From Bagarius yarrelli (taxonomy: Eukaryota > Chordata > Actinopteri > Siluriformes > Sisoridae), in assembly GCA_005784505.1 (NCBI GenBank), contig VCAZ01000022.1, positions 2,591,695-2,655,694 of the forward strand: a stretch of 64,000 bases of DNA, in the 5' to 3' direction. The notes beneath the pieces are model-generated. The model was not told the DNA's origin. It searched no databases and saw only the letters and a list, made by a program, of their open reading frames with translations. A program made the position numbers and the translations under genes. Below are positions 13,601 to 25,200 of the stretch, piece by piece. Each line of letters opens with the position of its first letter. The first letter of the stretch is position 1.

Positions 13601-15444
13601 TCGTAAATTTGCAGGTTAATGCATTCATAACAGCATAAAGGAGGGTAATGTGTTATTACAACCTAATTACTATTAATAATTTGTAGCCCAGAGGCATTTG
13701 AAGATGCCGATGGTTTACGGTGAAAAGATAAAGCTTGGTTTGTGCGGGTGTCGTTTCCTTGGCTCAGTTTCTGTGCCGGTGTAAGATTGTGTTACTACTC
13801 ACTCTACCGAGCTGTGAGGGCAACCTTGAAAAAAGCACTGAACTTTTTGTTGGACAAATATTAACCCAGAAAAAAAAAAAAAAAAAAGAATAATTTAAGT
13901 CCCGAGGCGGAATCCAGAGTGTCTGCTTAATAATACTGAAGAGCAGATGTGGGTAGTAACGAATAACATTATAACTTCCTTTTAAAAGTATACTAAATGA
14001 TGTGTACTTTTACTGTTACTCAAGTACACTTTATAAAAAAAAAAAAAAGTAAGCAATGACAAATATCCTGTGAATCTACAAGCAAAAAAAAAAAGTTCAT
14101 AAATAAACGTTTATTCTTAACATCTGCATATTTTAATATCCAATAAACTGAAGAGCAAACTATTACCTAAATAATGCATTTACTTATGCAGGGCTAAAAT
14201 ATTTAAAAAGGAGCTCATTTTAAGAGGTGGAAAAATAGAGACATAGTTAACCATCAGAAAAAACAGGTTATGACAGGTTATGTGACGTTAATGTCCATCA
14301 CAGGACTGAGAGAAACTTTACTTTAACCTCACCAAGTAGTGGGAAATCCAGAGTTTTTGCTTCATGACTAATTACTTGAGTAGTTTTTTTACTTGAGTAA
14401 ATATTTTTTATACAAAACATGTACTTTTATTTACAGATTTTGGCTCCGTTACCCACCTCTGCTGACGAGAGGGTGTAACATAGCCTATGATTCATTAGTC
14501 TCTGTCGGTGCTTCAGGCAGAGGTTATAATCCACTGCCCATTTGATTACACTTTTGTTCCACATTGGTTCAGGATCTGGGTGGGGCAACAACTCCCAAAC
14601 AAAAAAGCTGAACTTTTGCTCTTCACGCTGATCAGAATGGCTTCAATGCCAAGTCACTGTTATGTTGCTTTAAAATCATTCTTTGTTCATGAGGTTTGGC
14701 ACAGTCACTGCTACTGTCAGCCGCCTGGGCACACTGGTTTATTCAGGCAAATTAATAGGGCAACTGAAAAGGGAGGGGACGGCACTGGAATGTGAGACAA
14801 GGGTGTGTAAAGTGAGAGTAAGAATTTGGTTTAATAACAACCTGTTTGTTTACTATTATGTCCCCTGATTAGTTGTATAATCATCATTATTATTATTGTT
14901 GAAACTAATCGATATAGATTTAGAAGGAAAATTTAAAAAAAAATAGCATCAAAAACAACTTTTGGTGTCACTAATCAGACAGACATTTTATAACCGAAAG
15001 CATTCTAATGATATATTTTTACAGTAAATACATAAACATATACATGCAACGCCATTTGACATTTAAGACAACGCGATTCACATTGCACCAATCAAAATAC
15101 AGACATTCACCATTTAATCCCGCCTCCTAAAAGTAACTTGATAGATACGGTGTCAGTCAAAGTTTATTCTTTTATCCATGCATTTACGGTGCATTTGTAG
15201 CTCGTTGTAAAACGATGTTTTGTGGCAAGTTCACATAAGATATATTTTACAGTATATTACGCCTTAAACGCAATAAAATAAAATGTCCGGATTATGCGCT
15301 TAATGGAAAAAGCTCTGCTATTAAATGCAGCAGACTCGCTAACCGGCGCGTCTTATGCTGTTATTAGTGGGTTGTTGTTTTTTTTTACTCACCTATGCGC
15401 TGACCTACAGGTGTAGAAAAAGGGTTTCCTGTTAAAAAATCCAT
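7697..15444 (-). CDS. tom1: TOM1-family VHS-GAT endosomal trafficking protein, 15 exons, complete
   Basis: Coding exons in order: 15393-15444, 13499-13577, 13325-13403, 12962-13111, 12649-12777, 12367-12489, 11053-11169, 10804-10937, 10571-10610, 10267-10381, 9794-9827, 9624-9693, 8960-9019, 7971-8007, 7697-7791; they join in frame to 437 residues (human TOM1 492). The start MDFLTGNPFSTPVGQ is typical of TOM1/TOM1L2. The VHS domain spans about residues 17-152 (SEDWGLNMEICDMI, ALTVLETCVKNCG, AWADAFRSSPDLTGVV). The GAT domain, which binds ubiquitin and Tollip in this family, spans about 204-290 (KVMSEIMTQM). LIDLE at 305-309 is a canonical clathrin box. Near the end lie EQWLDVDD and EFDKFLAGRAKAAD. 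Such proteins sort ubiquitinated cargo at endosomes. The VHS domain is closest to TOM1, but the terminal LFAL of human TOM1/TOM1L2 is absent, so the family is certain and the paralogue is not. Confidence 0.9.
8228..8690. mobile_element. Degenerate Tc1/mariner-type inverted-repeat element
   Basis: The left end contains TGGCCAAAATTATCGGCACC, and the right end read on the other strand contains TGGACAAAATTATTGGCACC. The left side begins TA-CAGTG. The interior has no intact transposase frame. It lies in the last large intron of the TOM1-like gene. Confidence 0.65.
10075..10190 (+). repeat. Dispersed repeat of unknown family, copy 1
   Basis: Shares interrupted identity with 27640-27745: TGTAATGCCACRC, TTATATTGCGTTTTT, TGACGGTTTCTATAA (with slight variation) and GTGACAGTGGTGGTATTAAG occur in the same order. 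No inverted ends or coding frame seen. Confidence 0.6.
10401..10512. repeat. AAT/ACT-rich trinucleotide microsatellite
   Basis: Imperfect runs of TAA with a short CTA segment, inside a TOM1-like intron. Confidence 0.9.
11635..11795 (-). mobile_element. Degenerate SINE-like element (family A)
   Basis: Diverged copy of the element recognised by GGGTACACC, CCAGTCTATCACAGGG and GGGAGAACATGCAAA in the clearer copies. Parts of all three are visible here. It lies in a TOM1-like intron. Confidence 0.4.
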
Positions 15445-15612
15445 GTTGTAAAGTGTGTATAGTTTTTCTAAAGATACCTGACAGCAACGAAAAAATAAAA
15501 CCCAAAACAAACAAACGCTCCCGTCTCTAAAAGGAATTTTACCCGGCGAACTGGAAACGCAGCAATGCTACGTCATCATTTAAAGGGGACGCATACCGGC
15601 GCACCTAACATT

Positions 15613-15614
<2 letters not shown>

Positions 15615-15660
<46 letters not shown>

Positions 15661-15983
15661 TGGCAGCACAGTGGGCTTAGTGGTTAGAACACTTTCCTTA
15701 CAGCAAGGTCAACCGAGGTTCGATTCCCGATTAGGGGCCTTTCTGTCTGGAGTTTGCATGTTCTCCCTGTGTTTGTGTGGGTTTCCTCCCACAGTCCAAA
15801 CATGTATATTGGTGATTCTAAATTGCCCATAGGAGTGTGTGGGGCCCTGTGATGGACTGACGACCTGTCCAGGGTGTACCCCTCCTGCCTTTCGCCCTTT
15901 CAGAGTCAGCTGAGATAGACTCCAGCAGATCCCCGTGACCCTGAATTAAGAAATAAGTGGGTGTAGAAGATGAATGAATAAAT
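15615..15983 (+). mobile_element. AAT microsatellite followed by SINE-like element (family A)
   Basis: An AAT run at 15615-15655 abuts a tRNA-like head, GGCAGCACAGTGGGCTTAG, then a B-box-like GGTTCGATTCCC. The family body follows (TGGAGTTTGCATGTTCTCCC, CCTGTGATGGACTG, CGACCTGTCCAGGGTGTACC), and it ends in a GATGAATGAATAAATAA tail. It resembles tRNA-derived SINEs of teleosts such as the Mermaid/DANA type; the exact family name is not established here. Confidence 0.7.
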
Positions 15984-18579
15984 AATAATAAAAATGTTTA
16001 ATCACAAACATTCAATTAAAAAGCATAGCTTCTATTCTACCGTATATTATTTGCACCCCAACTAGGTCAAGTCACGTCACCTTTATTTATATACTGCTTT
16101 TTAACAATAGAGATTTAAAGCAGCTTTAGAGAAATCAAATAAGACAATAGTGAACACTCATTAAAAAAAACCCCACTTGTATCTGTAAATGAAGTGTCCC
16201 CAAAACCAAAACTCCACCGGTGACAGAATGGAGAAAAAAAAAACCTTGGGAGAAACCAGGCTAAGTGATTTGTGATCATTTAAGTATAATAGAAATTAGT
16301 CTGATTTGATGTGCAGTTGGTGTTCCACTTTATACTGGTGTCCCAATGTTGTTCAGTGGGATTAAGGACACGGCTCTGTGTACAGTAGGACGCTTAAAAT
16401 CTTGAAATTTGACCAACCATGTCATTATGGAGCCCAGGGGCTTTGCACACAGGGGCACGGTCATGTTGGGACTAACAAGCAAAAAAAAAAAAAAAATTTG
16501 TAATGTTACAGCGAAGGAGATTTTAAAGTTTAATGGATTGGAGAAGAACCACATATAGATCTGATGGTGAGGTGTCCAAACGTTTGGCCATATAGAGTCA
16601 GTTAGGTTATAGAATCTACACAGTAAAGAAAAAAAAAACCCACAGATGAAATATTTGCTCTAAGATGAAGACGTTTCTAGAATTTCTTAGAGACAACCTT
16701 ACAATACTTACGTCATCATTTAAGTATACATTTTTAATTAGAATAATAATATCCACAACTCAGACTGACCACCGCCATTAACACTCTCTACAAAAAAAAA
16801 AAAAACACTGTAGGGAAAAAAGCACAGGGACACACACCACCCAGCGTTCTCTTTGCTCAGACACACACTCACAATGCAACCTGAGACATTGTAGACCGGG
16901 AACTATCATAACACACAAAGCACATTTTTTTAAATAACAGCTTTCTTCCAGAAAGTCAGCCTGGCGGTAAGAGACATAATAAAAAGGGGAAAAAAAATGT
17001 CTTCCAAAAATCTTTTTGTGGTAAAGATTAAGTCTTTATCTTTATTATATGATATCTGCTGCTACATTTACCGGCTGTATATTTGCACAAGTATAATTAT
17101 CTGTTATACAATTACATTACGAACCAGCTGATGAACCAGCACCATGAAAAACTGCTAAATTTGAAGTATTTATATATGAGTAGCAGAGTCTATAGTTTGC
17201 ATCATATAGTGTTTGTGTGTAAAGTCATACAGCTCTTAAAATGAAAATTAGGAGCTTGGCACAACACTAGGACCAGTGTATCTGTACTGTCTGTATGGCA
17301 AATAAACCTTTAGAAAGCTAAATATTAAAATACACAATTATATTTAATAATACATTTAATAACAATATTAATATTTTCTATTAATTCGGTCCATCTGTAT
17401 TAATATCTGTATTATATCCTTACATATTAGTGTAAACATTTGTTTTACTTTTTCCTCACAATTCCTGTCGCCGCCTAACAGCTGTACAACAGTAAAAAGA
17501 ATTATAAGATGATAGCATGCCATTGCATCAACAAGGTATGCACCTATAAGAAGAGTACATAATTTGGCAATTATTCCAATCAGACTGAATGCATTATTTG
17601 CATCTTTTGTACAAATTGCATTTATATATCATTTAATATTCGGTTATGACGTATGATTAGAGAGTTGATGAGTCATAGGACTGTCATAAACAGAACGAGC
17701 AGGATTGCAAAAGGATTAGTTTGGGAAGAAGCATTAAAGTTCACAGGATCATCTGAAATGTCAGCTCCGGTGCATCGTGGCTTTTAATTAACTAAAACAT
17801 TAATAATGTCAATATTGTTGATGGAAAATAATGTTCATGCCATTCAGATGCTACAATAGGACCATCTGCTCGCAGTTCTTTTATGCATTTACATTGCATT
17901 AACCCAACCACAGTTTTATTCGGGTTTTTAACCTAATCATGTCTAGATTTAATGCAAAAACAAACAAAAAAAACCCCCACCAGAATCTTTAGAAAGAGAA
18001 AACTCTAAGAGCAGAAAATACACCACTAATGAGAGAGGTTAGCAGAGAATAGCTAATTGGGTTGAGCTAAATCGAAGTCTAAGATGCCAGAACACATCGA
18101 ACCTTGAGATCAATTGGCTAAAACAGCACAAGATGACCTTAAAACACACCAAGCATCTAGGCTTGCGCTAGTTGCTAAGCAAAACTGGAAAGTTACTGAT
18201 CTGTTCTGTACGAGCTCATACAGAGAGCACTGGGTGTGAGTTTAGAACCCTTATGCAGAAACGAGAGAGAGAGAGAGCACGAGGGTTAGCTAGATGGAGC
18301 TGGGATACAGGAGAGGAATGTGGCCTTGTGCTTGAGTGTGAAACGTTTTCAGAAGCATGAGGAATAACATTTCAACAGGTTATAAACTCAGAAAACAAAA
18401 CTCTCTTCACAACCTAAAGGGAAAAAAAGTCTTTTCTTATGTTTTCTATCAATCTCTTTTTTTCTTACTTTCTTGTTTTTCTTTTTCCTCTTATTTACCC
18501 CTTCTTTCCTTAATTACTCTTTTTCTCCTTTCTTCTCCGTTCTCTCTTTTGTCAATTCATTTTCTTTCTCTCTATACCA

Positions 18580-18800
18580 GGGCTGCGCCCCATACCTGGT
18601 GCTACCTAAATGACCGCACGCCGAGTGCTCAGTTCTTCGTTCTTTTATAGGCGCGCGATCAGGTGCCTCGCATTCCGCTGATTAGCGTCATGGCGGCGTT
18701 GCCTGGCAACCGCGCTGTATTGCGCCTGCGGACGCGCCTGACTGAAAACTCGCGGAACGGCTCTATTACAGTAATACTGGGTAGCTGTCCGCGAGTTTGC
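18580..18800 (-). promoter_or_regulatory. CpG-rich promoter-like block with X-box and TATA box
   Basis: This is a local island of CpG in an AT-rich surrounding. GTTGCCTGGCAAC at 18698-18710 is a symmetric RFX X-box (GTTGCC, one base, GGCAAC). On the minus strand TATAAAAG lies at 18642-18649, and a donor-like CACCAG/GTATGG falls at 18596, so a short first exon ending there is possible. It could be an upstream promoter of the TOM1-like gene, whose ATG exon is preceded by an acceptor-like TTGCTGTCAG near 15479, or the start of an unannotated gene. On the plus strand an ATG at 18690 opens a short frame I do not trust. Confidence 0.45.
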
Positions 18801-18881
18801 CTGTCAAGAAAGAAAAAAGAATACATAGTCGATATAATGGCTTAGACTTATTTCTCCCTTTGTATAAGAAATTCATAAATT

Positions 18882-19016
18882 CATTCATCTTCTGTACCTG
18901 CTTATTCCCTAATTCGGGGTCACAGGGGTCTGCTGGAGTCTATCCCAGCTGTCTCTGAAAGGGAGAAAGGCAGGACAGGTGGTACACCTTGGACAGGTCA
19001 CCAGTCCATCACAGGG

Positions 19017-19078
<62 letters not shown>

Positions 19079-19125
19079 TTTTATGGGCAATTTCGAATCA
19101 CTAATCAACCTAACATACATGTTTT
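18882..19125 (-). mobile_element. SINE-like element (family A) with internal CA microsatellite
   Basis: Contains AATTCGGGGTCACAGGG, GGAGTCTATCCCAGCTGTCT and CCAGTCCATCACAGGGCC, the reverse complement of the family A 3' body. It is split by a CA run at 19019-19074. Confidence 0.65.
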
Positions 19126-19325
19126 TATGTTCCTTTAAATTGTAATATTTATATTTACATCATTTAACAGATGCCCCTATCCATAGAATCTGAAAAATAT
19201 CATTAAAAAAAATATCACATTTGTTTCTTCAAAATGCAAAATGCCCCAATGTTAAACATTAAGGTTTATAGGATCTGTAGGCGAATCTCTGTAGGTCTAC
19301 ATGTGAAAACATGTCACTCTTCATG

Positions 19326-19465
19326 TGGGGAACTGGTAGCACAGTGGTTAAGGTGTTGGACTGCTAACTGAAAGATTGGGGTTTAATTCCAAGCACCACC
19401 AAGTTACCACCCCTTTGCTTTGTCCCTAAAGTCTCACTGGATAAGGACATCGGCCAAATGTCAAT
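19326..19465 (+). mobile_element. SINE-like element (family B)
   Basis: GCACAGTGGTTAAGGTGTTGG head, GGTTTAATTCCAAGCACCAC in the B-box position, and CTGGATAAGGACATCGGCCA in the tail match the other family B copies in the window. Confidence 0.6.
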
Positions 19466-19985
19466 ACATACAAATCACAAGAAATCTCGTCCTTGCACTT
19501 AATGTCTGCTTAGATTGTATGATCTGTAATAGTGTTTAGTCATCCCATGTTTTGCTATTAAAACAAGCAGCACGCAACTAAACATAGAACGAGGGATCAC
19601 TCACTGGAACGAGTGGCACTCGTTTACTCAATTTTTTTTCCTTACTACATGACTGCTTTTGCTTTACATTTCAGTCATTTTTCTGTGACATGTTGCTAGG
19701 GAACAAAATCGAAAGCATAAGGTGTGTCAGGCAATCCATGATGCATGTCTTTGCTCTATGCAAACTCTTCTGCTGTTAGATCCTTCACCACCCACAAAGA
19801 TAAGCTCTTTGTTGGTTATCTTGCTTGAATGTTTAAAGATTGTGAAGTTTCCTAAAGTGATACAATCTTTGTAAAAGTTGTTTTTTTGTAGTAAAATCGG
19901 TAAAAGAAAACTGACAATATCAGTTATCGATATCAGACTTCTTTGCATTTTTTTTTTTAAAGCAATAATGCTACTTACATGCTAG

Positions 19986-20172
19986 TCTTGCAAACCTTTA
20001 GTTTGACCAGAGGTGAACCAAGATGAAGTGAGGTCCCCAGGCAAAATTAATTCATGAGGCCTTTCTAAAAGAGTGTAATGAAGATATATTTAGAGCGCCC
20101 TTATTTATTAATTTGCCGGGAGACCTCACTTCATCTTGGTTCGCTTCTGGTCAGACCAAGGGTTTGCAAAAC
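19986..20172. mobile_element. Foldback element with about 50-bp inverted arms
   Basis: The left arm (about 19986-20036) and right arm (about 20121-20172) are inverted copies sharing GAACCAAGATGAAGTGAGGT without mismatch, with TTGACCAGAGGTGAACC versus CTGACCAGAAGCGAACC beside it. The arms end in GCAAACC. The roughly 85-base AT-rich middle has no frame. CTA-like bases flank both sides, a possible target duplication. Confidence 0.7.
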
Positions 20173-21286
20173 TACCATGTAAATTTAAATGTTAATGATA
20201 ATAACATTTTTAATCGTTCAAATGGTCAGTTGTCAGGGCCCCCCCTGCCTTTCCTGCCCTATTTCTACACCTCTATGGACACCGAAGCACCTCTTACCAG
20301 CCTGACAAGAAAAGCAACCCATCACAATTCGTTATGTTAAGTATCGTGTTTTAGTGGTTAAAAAAGTTACAAAAACAGACTGGTGTGCTACCCCAGATAG
20401 CGTATTAATTGAAATTTGTATTTATATCTGTATTTTATCTTTATTTAAAGGGACAAAAAACCCCACATATTTCTGCTTTAGACCTAAAGAAATTCAGAAA
20501 AATAAATAGATTACACACTTATTACAAATGACACAGTGTAAAACAACAACTAATTAAACAATTCTAGCAACATTTATATCTTTGAGATGTTTCCGACTTT
20601 CCTCCATGCATCTCAATGAACCTCCGCACTCAGCGTATGAGTCATCCCTACTACGCAGTGCGGTGGCTTCGAGAGAAACACAGCAGGTTTACTGGTTTGT
20701 CCACAGCCCCTTTAGTTAATACGACCATGACTTAACTGTTTAATATATGCTATTAATTTAACTATTAATTATATGCTATCCATGCTAACCCAATGTAAAT
20801 ATTAGAAAATTTATTATGGACAGTATTAGAAAAATTAAAAAAACAAAAGAAGCAGCAGTTTTTTGGGAAAGAAGACACATTGATTTTCTTTACTGAAAAA
20901 TAAAATATATATATATTTATTGACACTTGACATATGACCACTGAAAACATCATACTTCACAATCTGCTAAGGTAAAGCCTGGGAAATCGTCCCTTAACAC
21001 AAACCAACACTAGCTGCTCTTTTCTACACACTAGTTAACACCATGAAAGATGCAGCTAAAAGAAAATATAGTACACTAGAAGAAGAGCATGAGCAGCTGT
21101 TGACAAAGCAGAGCTTCATTCTATTTAATTTTTACATTTTTACTCTATTACAGAATATTTTCTGTAAAATAGACTTTTACAGATCATAAAAAAGTATTTA
21201 AGATAAACCTCAGGCACATACTAGCCTTTTGATTCTTCTTGGTATTATAATCACTTTCTTTTTACTCATCCTCATTTCTCTCTCAT

Positions 21287-21296
<10 letters not shown>

Positions 21297-21339
<43 letters not shown>

Positions 21340-21537
21340 CCCCTATCTCTCACTTCCTCTTTAACTCTCTCATTCCCCTTCGTATGGTCTTTTTACCTCT
21401 GTCTCTCGTTTCTCTCTTACCCCTCTCACTTTCTTACTCCTGTCACTCTTTTTCTTCCTCTCTGTCTCTTTGTCCCACTTAGTCTCTTTTTACCCCTGTC
21501 TCTTTTTCCCCCTTAGTCTCTTTTTACTTCTCAGTCT

Positions 21538-21582
<45 letters not shown>
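21297..21582. repeat. CA microsatellite, pyrimidine-rich tract and CT microsatellite
   Basis: CA repeats at 21297-21336 are followed by about 200 bases rich in C and T on the plus strand and then an unbroken CT run at 21543-21580. The long translated frame through it is an artefact of low complexity. Confidence 0.9.
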
Positions 21583-21961
21583 AGCACAAGGACATATCAG
21601 TGGTTCAGGCTGAGGTTTAAATACAGTTGCAGAGAAAGGCAGAACATTTCAGAAACACTAAGAACATTGCAAGTTCATTCTAAGCAACATAATATAGTAA
21701 AGTAAAGCTGCTGCAACACAAATAACTGCTGTTTTTTGCTGACAAAAATAAAAAAACCTATTGATTACCCAAGGATTCAAATGTACAGTTGTATACTTCT
21801 TATCAACAGAAAGACATACAAATACAGTACACACTACAGTATAATAACAATTAATTCAATTGCATCACATTGCATCATATTTATCTACCTTTTTCATTTA
21901 AAAAATAATTTTCGCAATTCGCACATCAATAATGAAACGTTAGCAAATCATAAAATTGTGT

Positions 21962-22168
21962 AATGGACAAATGTTTCGGGACACCTGACATCACACAAGT
22001 GTTTTCAAACCTCTAATTCCAGATTTAGTCTCACTATAAACTCTTGTAATAACCTCCATCAGTAGATTGAAATGCTATAGTATATAGACATTATAGACAT
22101 TCGAAGACGTTAAACGTTGTGGTTTTAGATGTGCCGTTAAGGTGTCCACAAACATTTGACCATATATT
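21962..22168. mobile_element. Small inverted-repeat transposon remnant
   Basis: GGACAAATGTTTCGGGACACC at the left (minor variants) and GTGTCCACAAACATTTGACC at the right are inverted copies, the pattern of short Tc1/mariner-type elements widespread in fish. About 200 bp, non-coding. Confidence 0.6.
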
Positions 22169-22263
22169 TTATCTTATATCATATCTTCTCTTTTTATACT
22201 ATTATTGGCCTGTTTTTTCTATTTCTTCTCGAATTCTTGTAATTACTATCCTTGTCTCTTCCT

Positions 22264-25200
22264 CTACATGACAGAGCAGGTAAAACCGCAGCATTCTTTA
22301 AGCAGGGTAAATCCAGCCTTGGTCACTTTTGGAGAGGACACCTGCTGAGCCCTAGAAGTCATTCTTTTCTTTTGTAAGGAAGCTGGTTTAAGAGAGAAAG
22401 AGATGGAGAGAAAAAAAGAGGAGAAAAAAGTTTACATTTACTATAGATTAATAATCATGCACTGATACCTTAATTATTACTACTAATAAATTTATTTTAA
22501 AATTATTCATCTTCTATACCCCCTTATTCCCTAATTCGGGGTCACAGGGATCTGCTGGAGCAAAAGGCAGGAGGGGTACACCCTGGACAGGTCGCCAGTC
22601 TATCACAGGGCCACACATGCTCACTACTATGGGCAATTTAAAATCACCAATCAAACTAACATACATGTATTTGGACTGTGTGAGGAAACCGGAGAACCCG
22701 GAGTAAACCCACGCAAGCACGGGGAGAACATGCAAACTCCACACAGAAGGAGAATTGAACCCGGGTCTTCTTGCTGTAAGTCAACTGTGTTACCCACTAA
22801 GCCACCGTGCTGCCCCCTTTTATTGTTATTATTAATAATATTATTAAAAACAAACATTCACTATTAATTTAAAGAAAAGAAAATGAAATAAAGTTAAGAT
22901 GGAACGGAATCTTGCTTTCTTTTTTTTTTTACTTTTCCATTTTGCATTTATTTATACTTGTAATACTTCCGCACATTTAAGAGTTAAAAAAAATTATTTT
23001 AATAATTAAGTACAATTAATATCACTAAAAAAACTATACTTTTAGGTGTTGCTTTCAGGTACTTAATTTGTGTCTGAGCACAAGTTAGTACATGTTGGTT
23101 AGTTAATCTATGAATTAGCACATAATGCTAAATGACATCAAATCTTCTTCATCTAAGGCTACAATATTAGAAAAGAGATAATGCCATCAGCTAAATGAAT
23201 AAAAGTTGATTATAATGCTACGTATTTAGGTTTTAAGAATTTAACCGAATAGAATTTTTCAAAAAGTAATGCTGTATATTGACTGGTCAGTGAACATTTA
23301 TAGTTACCTTTATAATTAGGATTTCTCGTACCCATGCATGCCTTACATCTCTAAAGGGCTTTGGTTTAAGTTAAAAATTAAAAGAATGCAAAGCACGGTT
23401 TACATATCATTTTGTTAAACTGGTGCATAGAAAATATGTTTGTCAGCAGAATTCTGGGTAAGTCTGGTTACGCCCTTTTTTACAGATCAATCAAATTAAA
23501 GTGTCCACAAAATAACATAATGTTCCAATAATAATAAATCAGTATCAACGTCCTCTTCGAAAAATCGCGCTAAATCTTGTGTGATGCGTATTTGATTCAA
23601 TACCAAATGAATGGTATCGAATCAACACAAAGTTGACTGATCTTTGTCACTTTTGTCCTATAATGAAACATCTCCATCCTGATAGCAGTGCCCTTTCCCT
23701 GAATGATAATACTCCCATCAGCCAGGCAGGAGAGCTCATTACAAGTGGTGTAAATCATATGCTTAGGCTCTCATTGTCACCAGAGTTCAACCTCATTAAA
23801 TAACACTATGGGAGATTTTGGGTCAAAGTGGTGGATAGGTGACCTCTATCACCATCATCAGGTAAAAAATATATTAGCTGAATTCTTTCTCTATGTCTAA
23901 ATCTCTCCTGTATTCAAGTCAATACTTTTATTTTCTTAAAAAAATAGTATCTATTTACAATGTCCTGCAGCAACACTTTATATTTGAAGATCTCGGTATA
24001 AGTCTGTTTGCATAAAAACTGGTGACACTTTTTATTATATTACATAAGCAAGAAAAACAGTTTATGTTCAAGACCAAACATTTAGTTTCAATGGTGAACA
24101 CAAATCATTTTATAGCACGAAAATACATACTTTTCTTGGTGGCGCCCACAGGATATTTTGCTCGTAAAAACTCGGCCATCTCTTTGTCCTCTTCCTGCTC
24201 TCTATGTGGAGAAGAAATGCATGCATGAATAAAGCACGAGCAGAAAATAGAGGTAAACAAGTGGAAATCGTTTAGGTGCTGCAGACACCATTACCTTTTG
24301 CATATATTCACACATGTAAAAGTTCTCCAGCTGACAGGAGAGGTTTAAATGATTGAAAGATTCTGACATCTCTCTCTCTCTTTCCTTCTCTCTCCTTCAT
24401 TCCATTCGCTGTACCCTTCATATCTTCACTAACTGACAGCCGTGTTACTCACTGGCTTTTACTGATAGGAGAAAAAAGTGGGAAGAAATGTGCTTTCCAG
24501 TTTGAAATGTTAATTTTAGATTGAATAAAATAAATAAATAAATATGTTATGTTAGGGGGTGGATTATAGAGCAGCCTAAAATCCAGTGTCACACCTTATT
24601 ATGCTATCAGGCATTTGTCTCTTCTGACAGCAGACGATCTGGACAGCATAAACCGTGACTGACTGAAAAAATCTGACTGGGATGTAAAGCAACTTTTTGG
24701 TGTCACCCAAATGAGTCTGGTTACTTTACCTCAGCGAGTTTTTCCTGGCCATAGTCGGACCAGCTTGCTTATTAGGGACAAACTTACACTTTTTTTTTAA
24801 TGTTACTGTTTTCTTTGTAAAGCTGCTTCAAGACAATGTCTATTGTTAAAAACGCTATACAAATAAAATAAAATAAAATTGTAATTTAAAAACAAATTTT
24901 AAAATCCGGCTTTTACCACAAGCAAAAATAGCTTCCTTCTCCCATGAAAATCCTGTAGAAACCAACTAATCAGAGTAACTTTTGAAATCCTGATACTATT
25001 TTTAGCTTTGTTTGCCATATGCATTAGATGATAAAACTGAGACATGTTATAACACTGTGATTCTAAGACATCAACAGTCCTAGAGATCAAAATATGCAGT
25101 GCTCCCCATGTGAAAATGGCTGGTGTTACTTTCTTTCCTTTGTCACAGTAATAGTACTCAATCATGAGCATCTGTAACTACGATATGTAAAACTGGGCAG

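Larger units (their letters stand above)
15984..22263. other. Intergenic stretch between the TOM1-like 5' end and bmerb1 3' end
   Basis: No gene was recognised. Contents seen: a mariner-type fragment (about 16350-16600), a pyrimidine-rich tract (18425-18560), a CpG-rich promoter-like block (18580-18800), SINE-like copies at 18882-19125 and 19326-19465, a foldback element (19986-20172), CA and CT microsatellites (21297-21336, 21541-21582), and an inverted-repeat element (21962-22168). The part nearest 22263 should include the bmerb1 3' UTR, whose end I could not place. Confidence 0.5.

Noticed and set aside
18663..18845. Plus-strand open frame across the CpG-rich block, with an internal MAALPGNR start
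   Set aside because: It overlaps the X-box and has no family resemblance or clear donor. The minus-strand TATA/donor arrangement is at least as plausible, so I call only a regulatory block.
21229..21516. 95-residue frame in the CT/CA-rich tract
   Set aside because: Low-complexity repeat translation (Ser/Leu/His-Thr runs).
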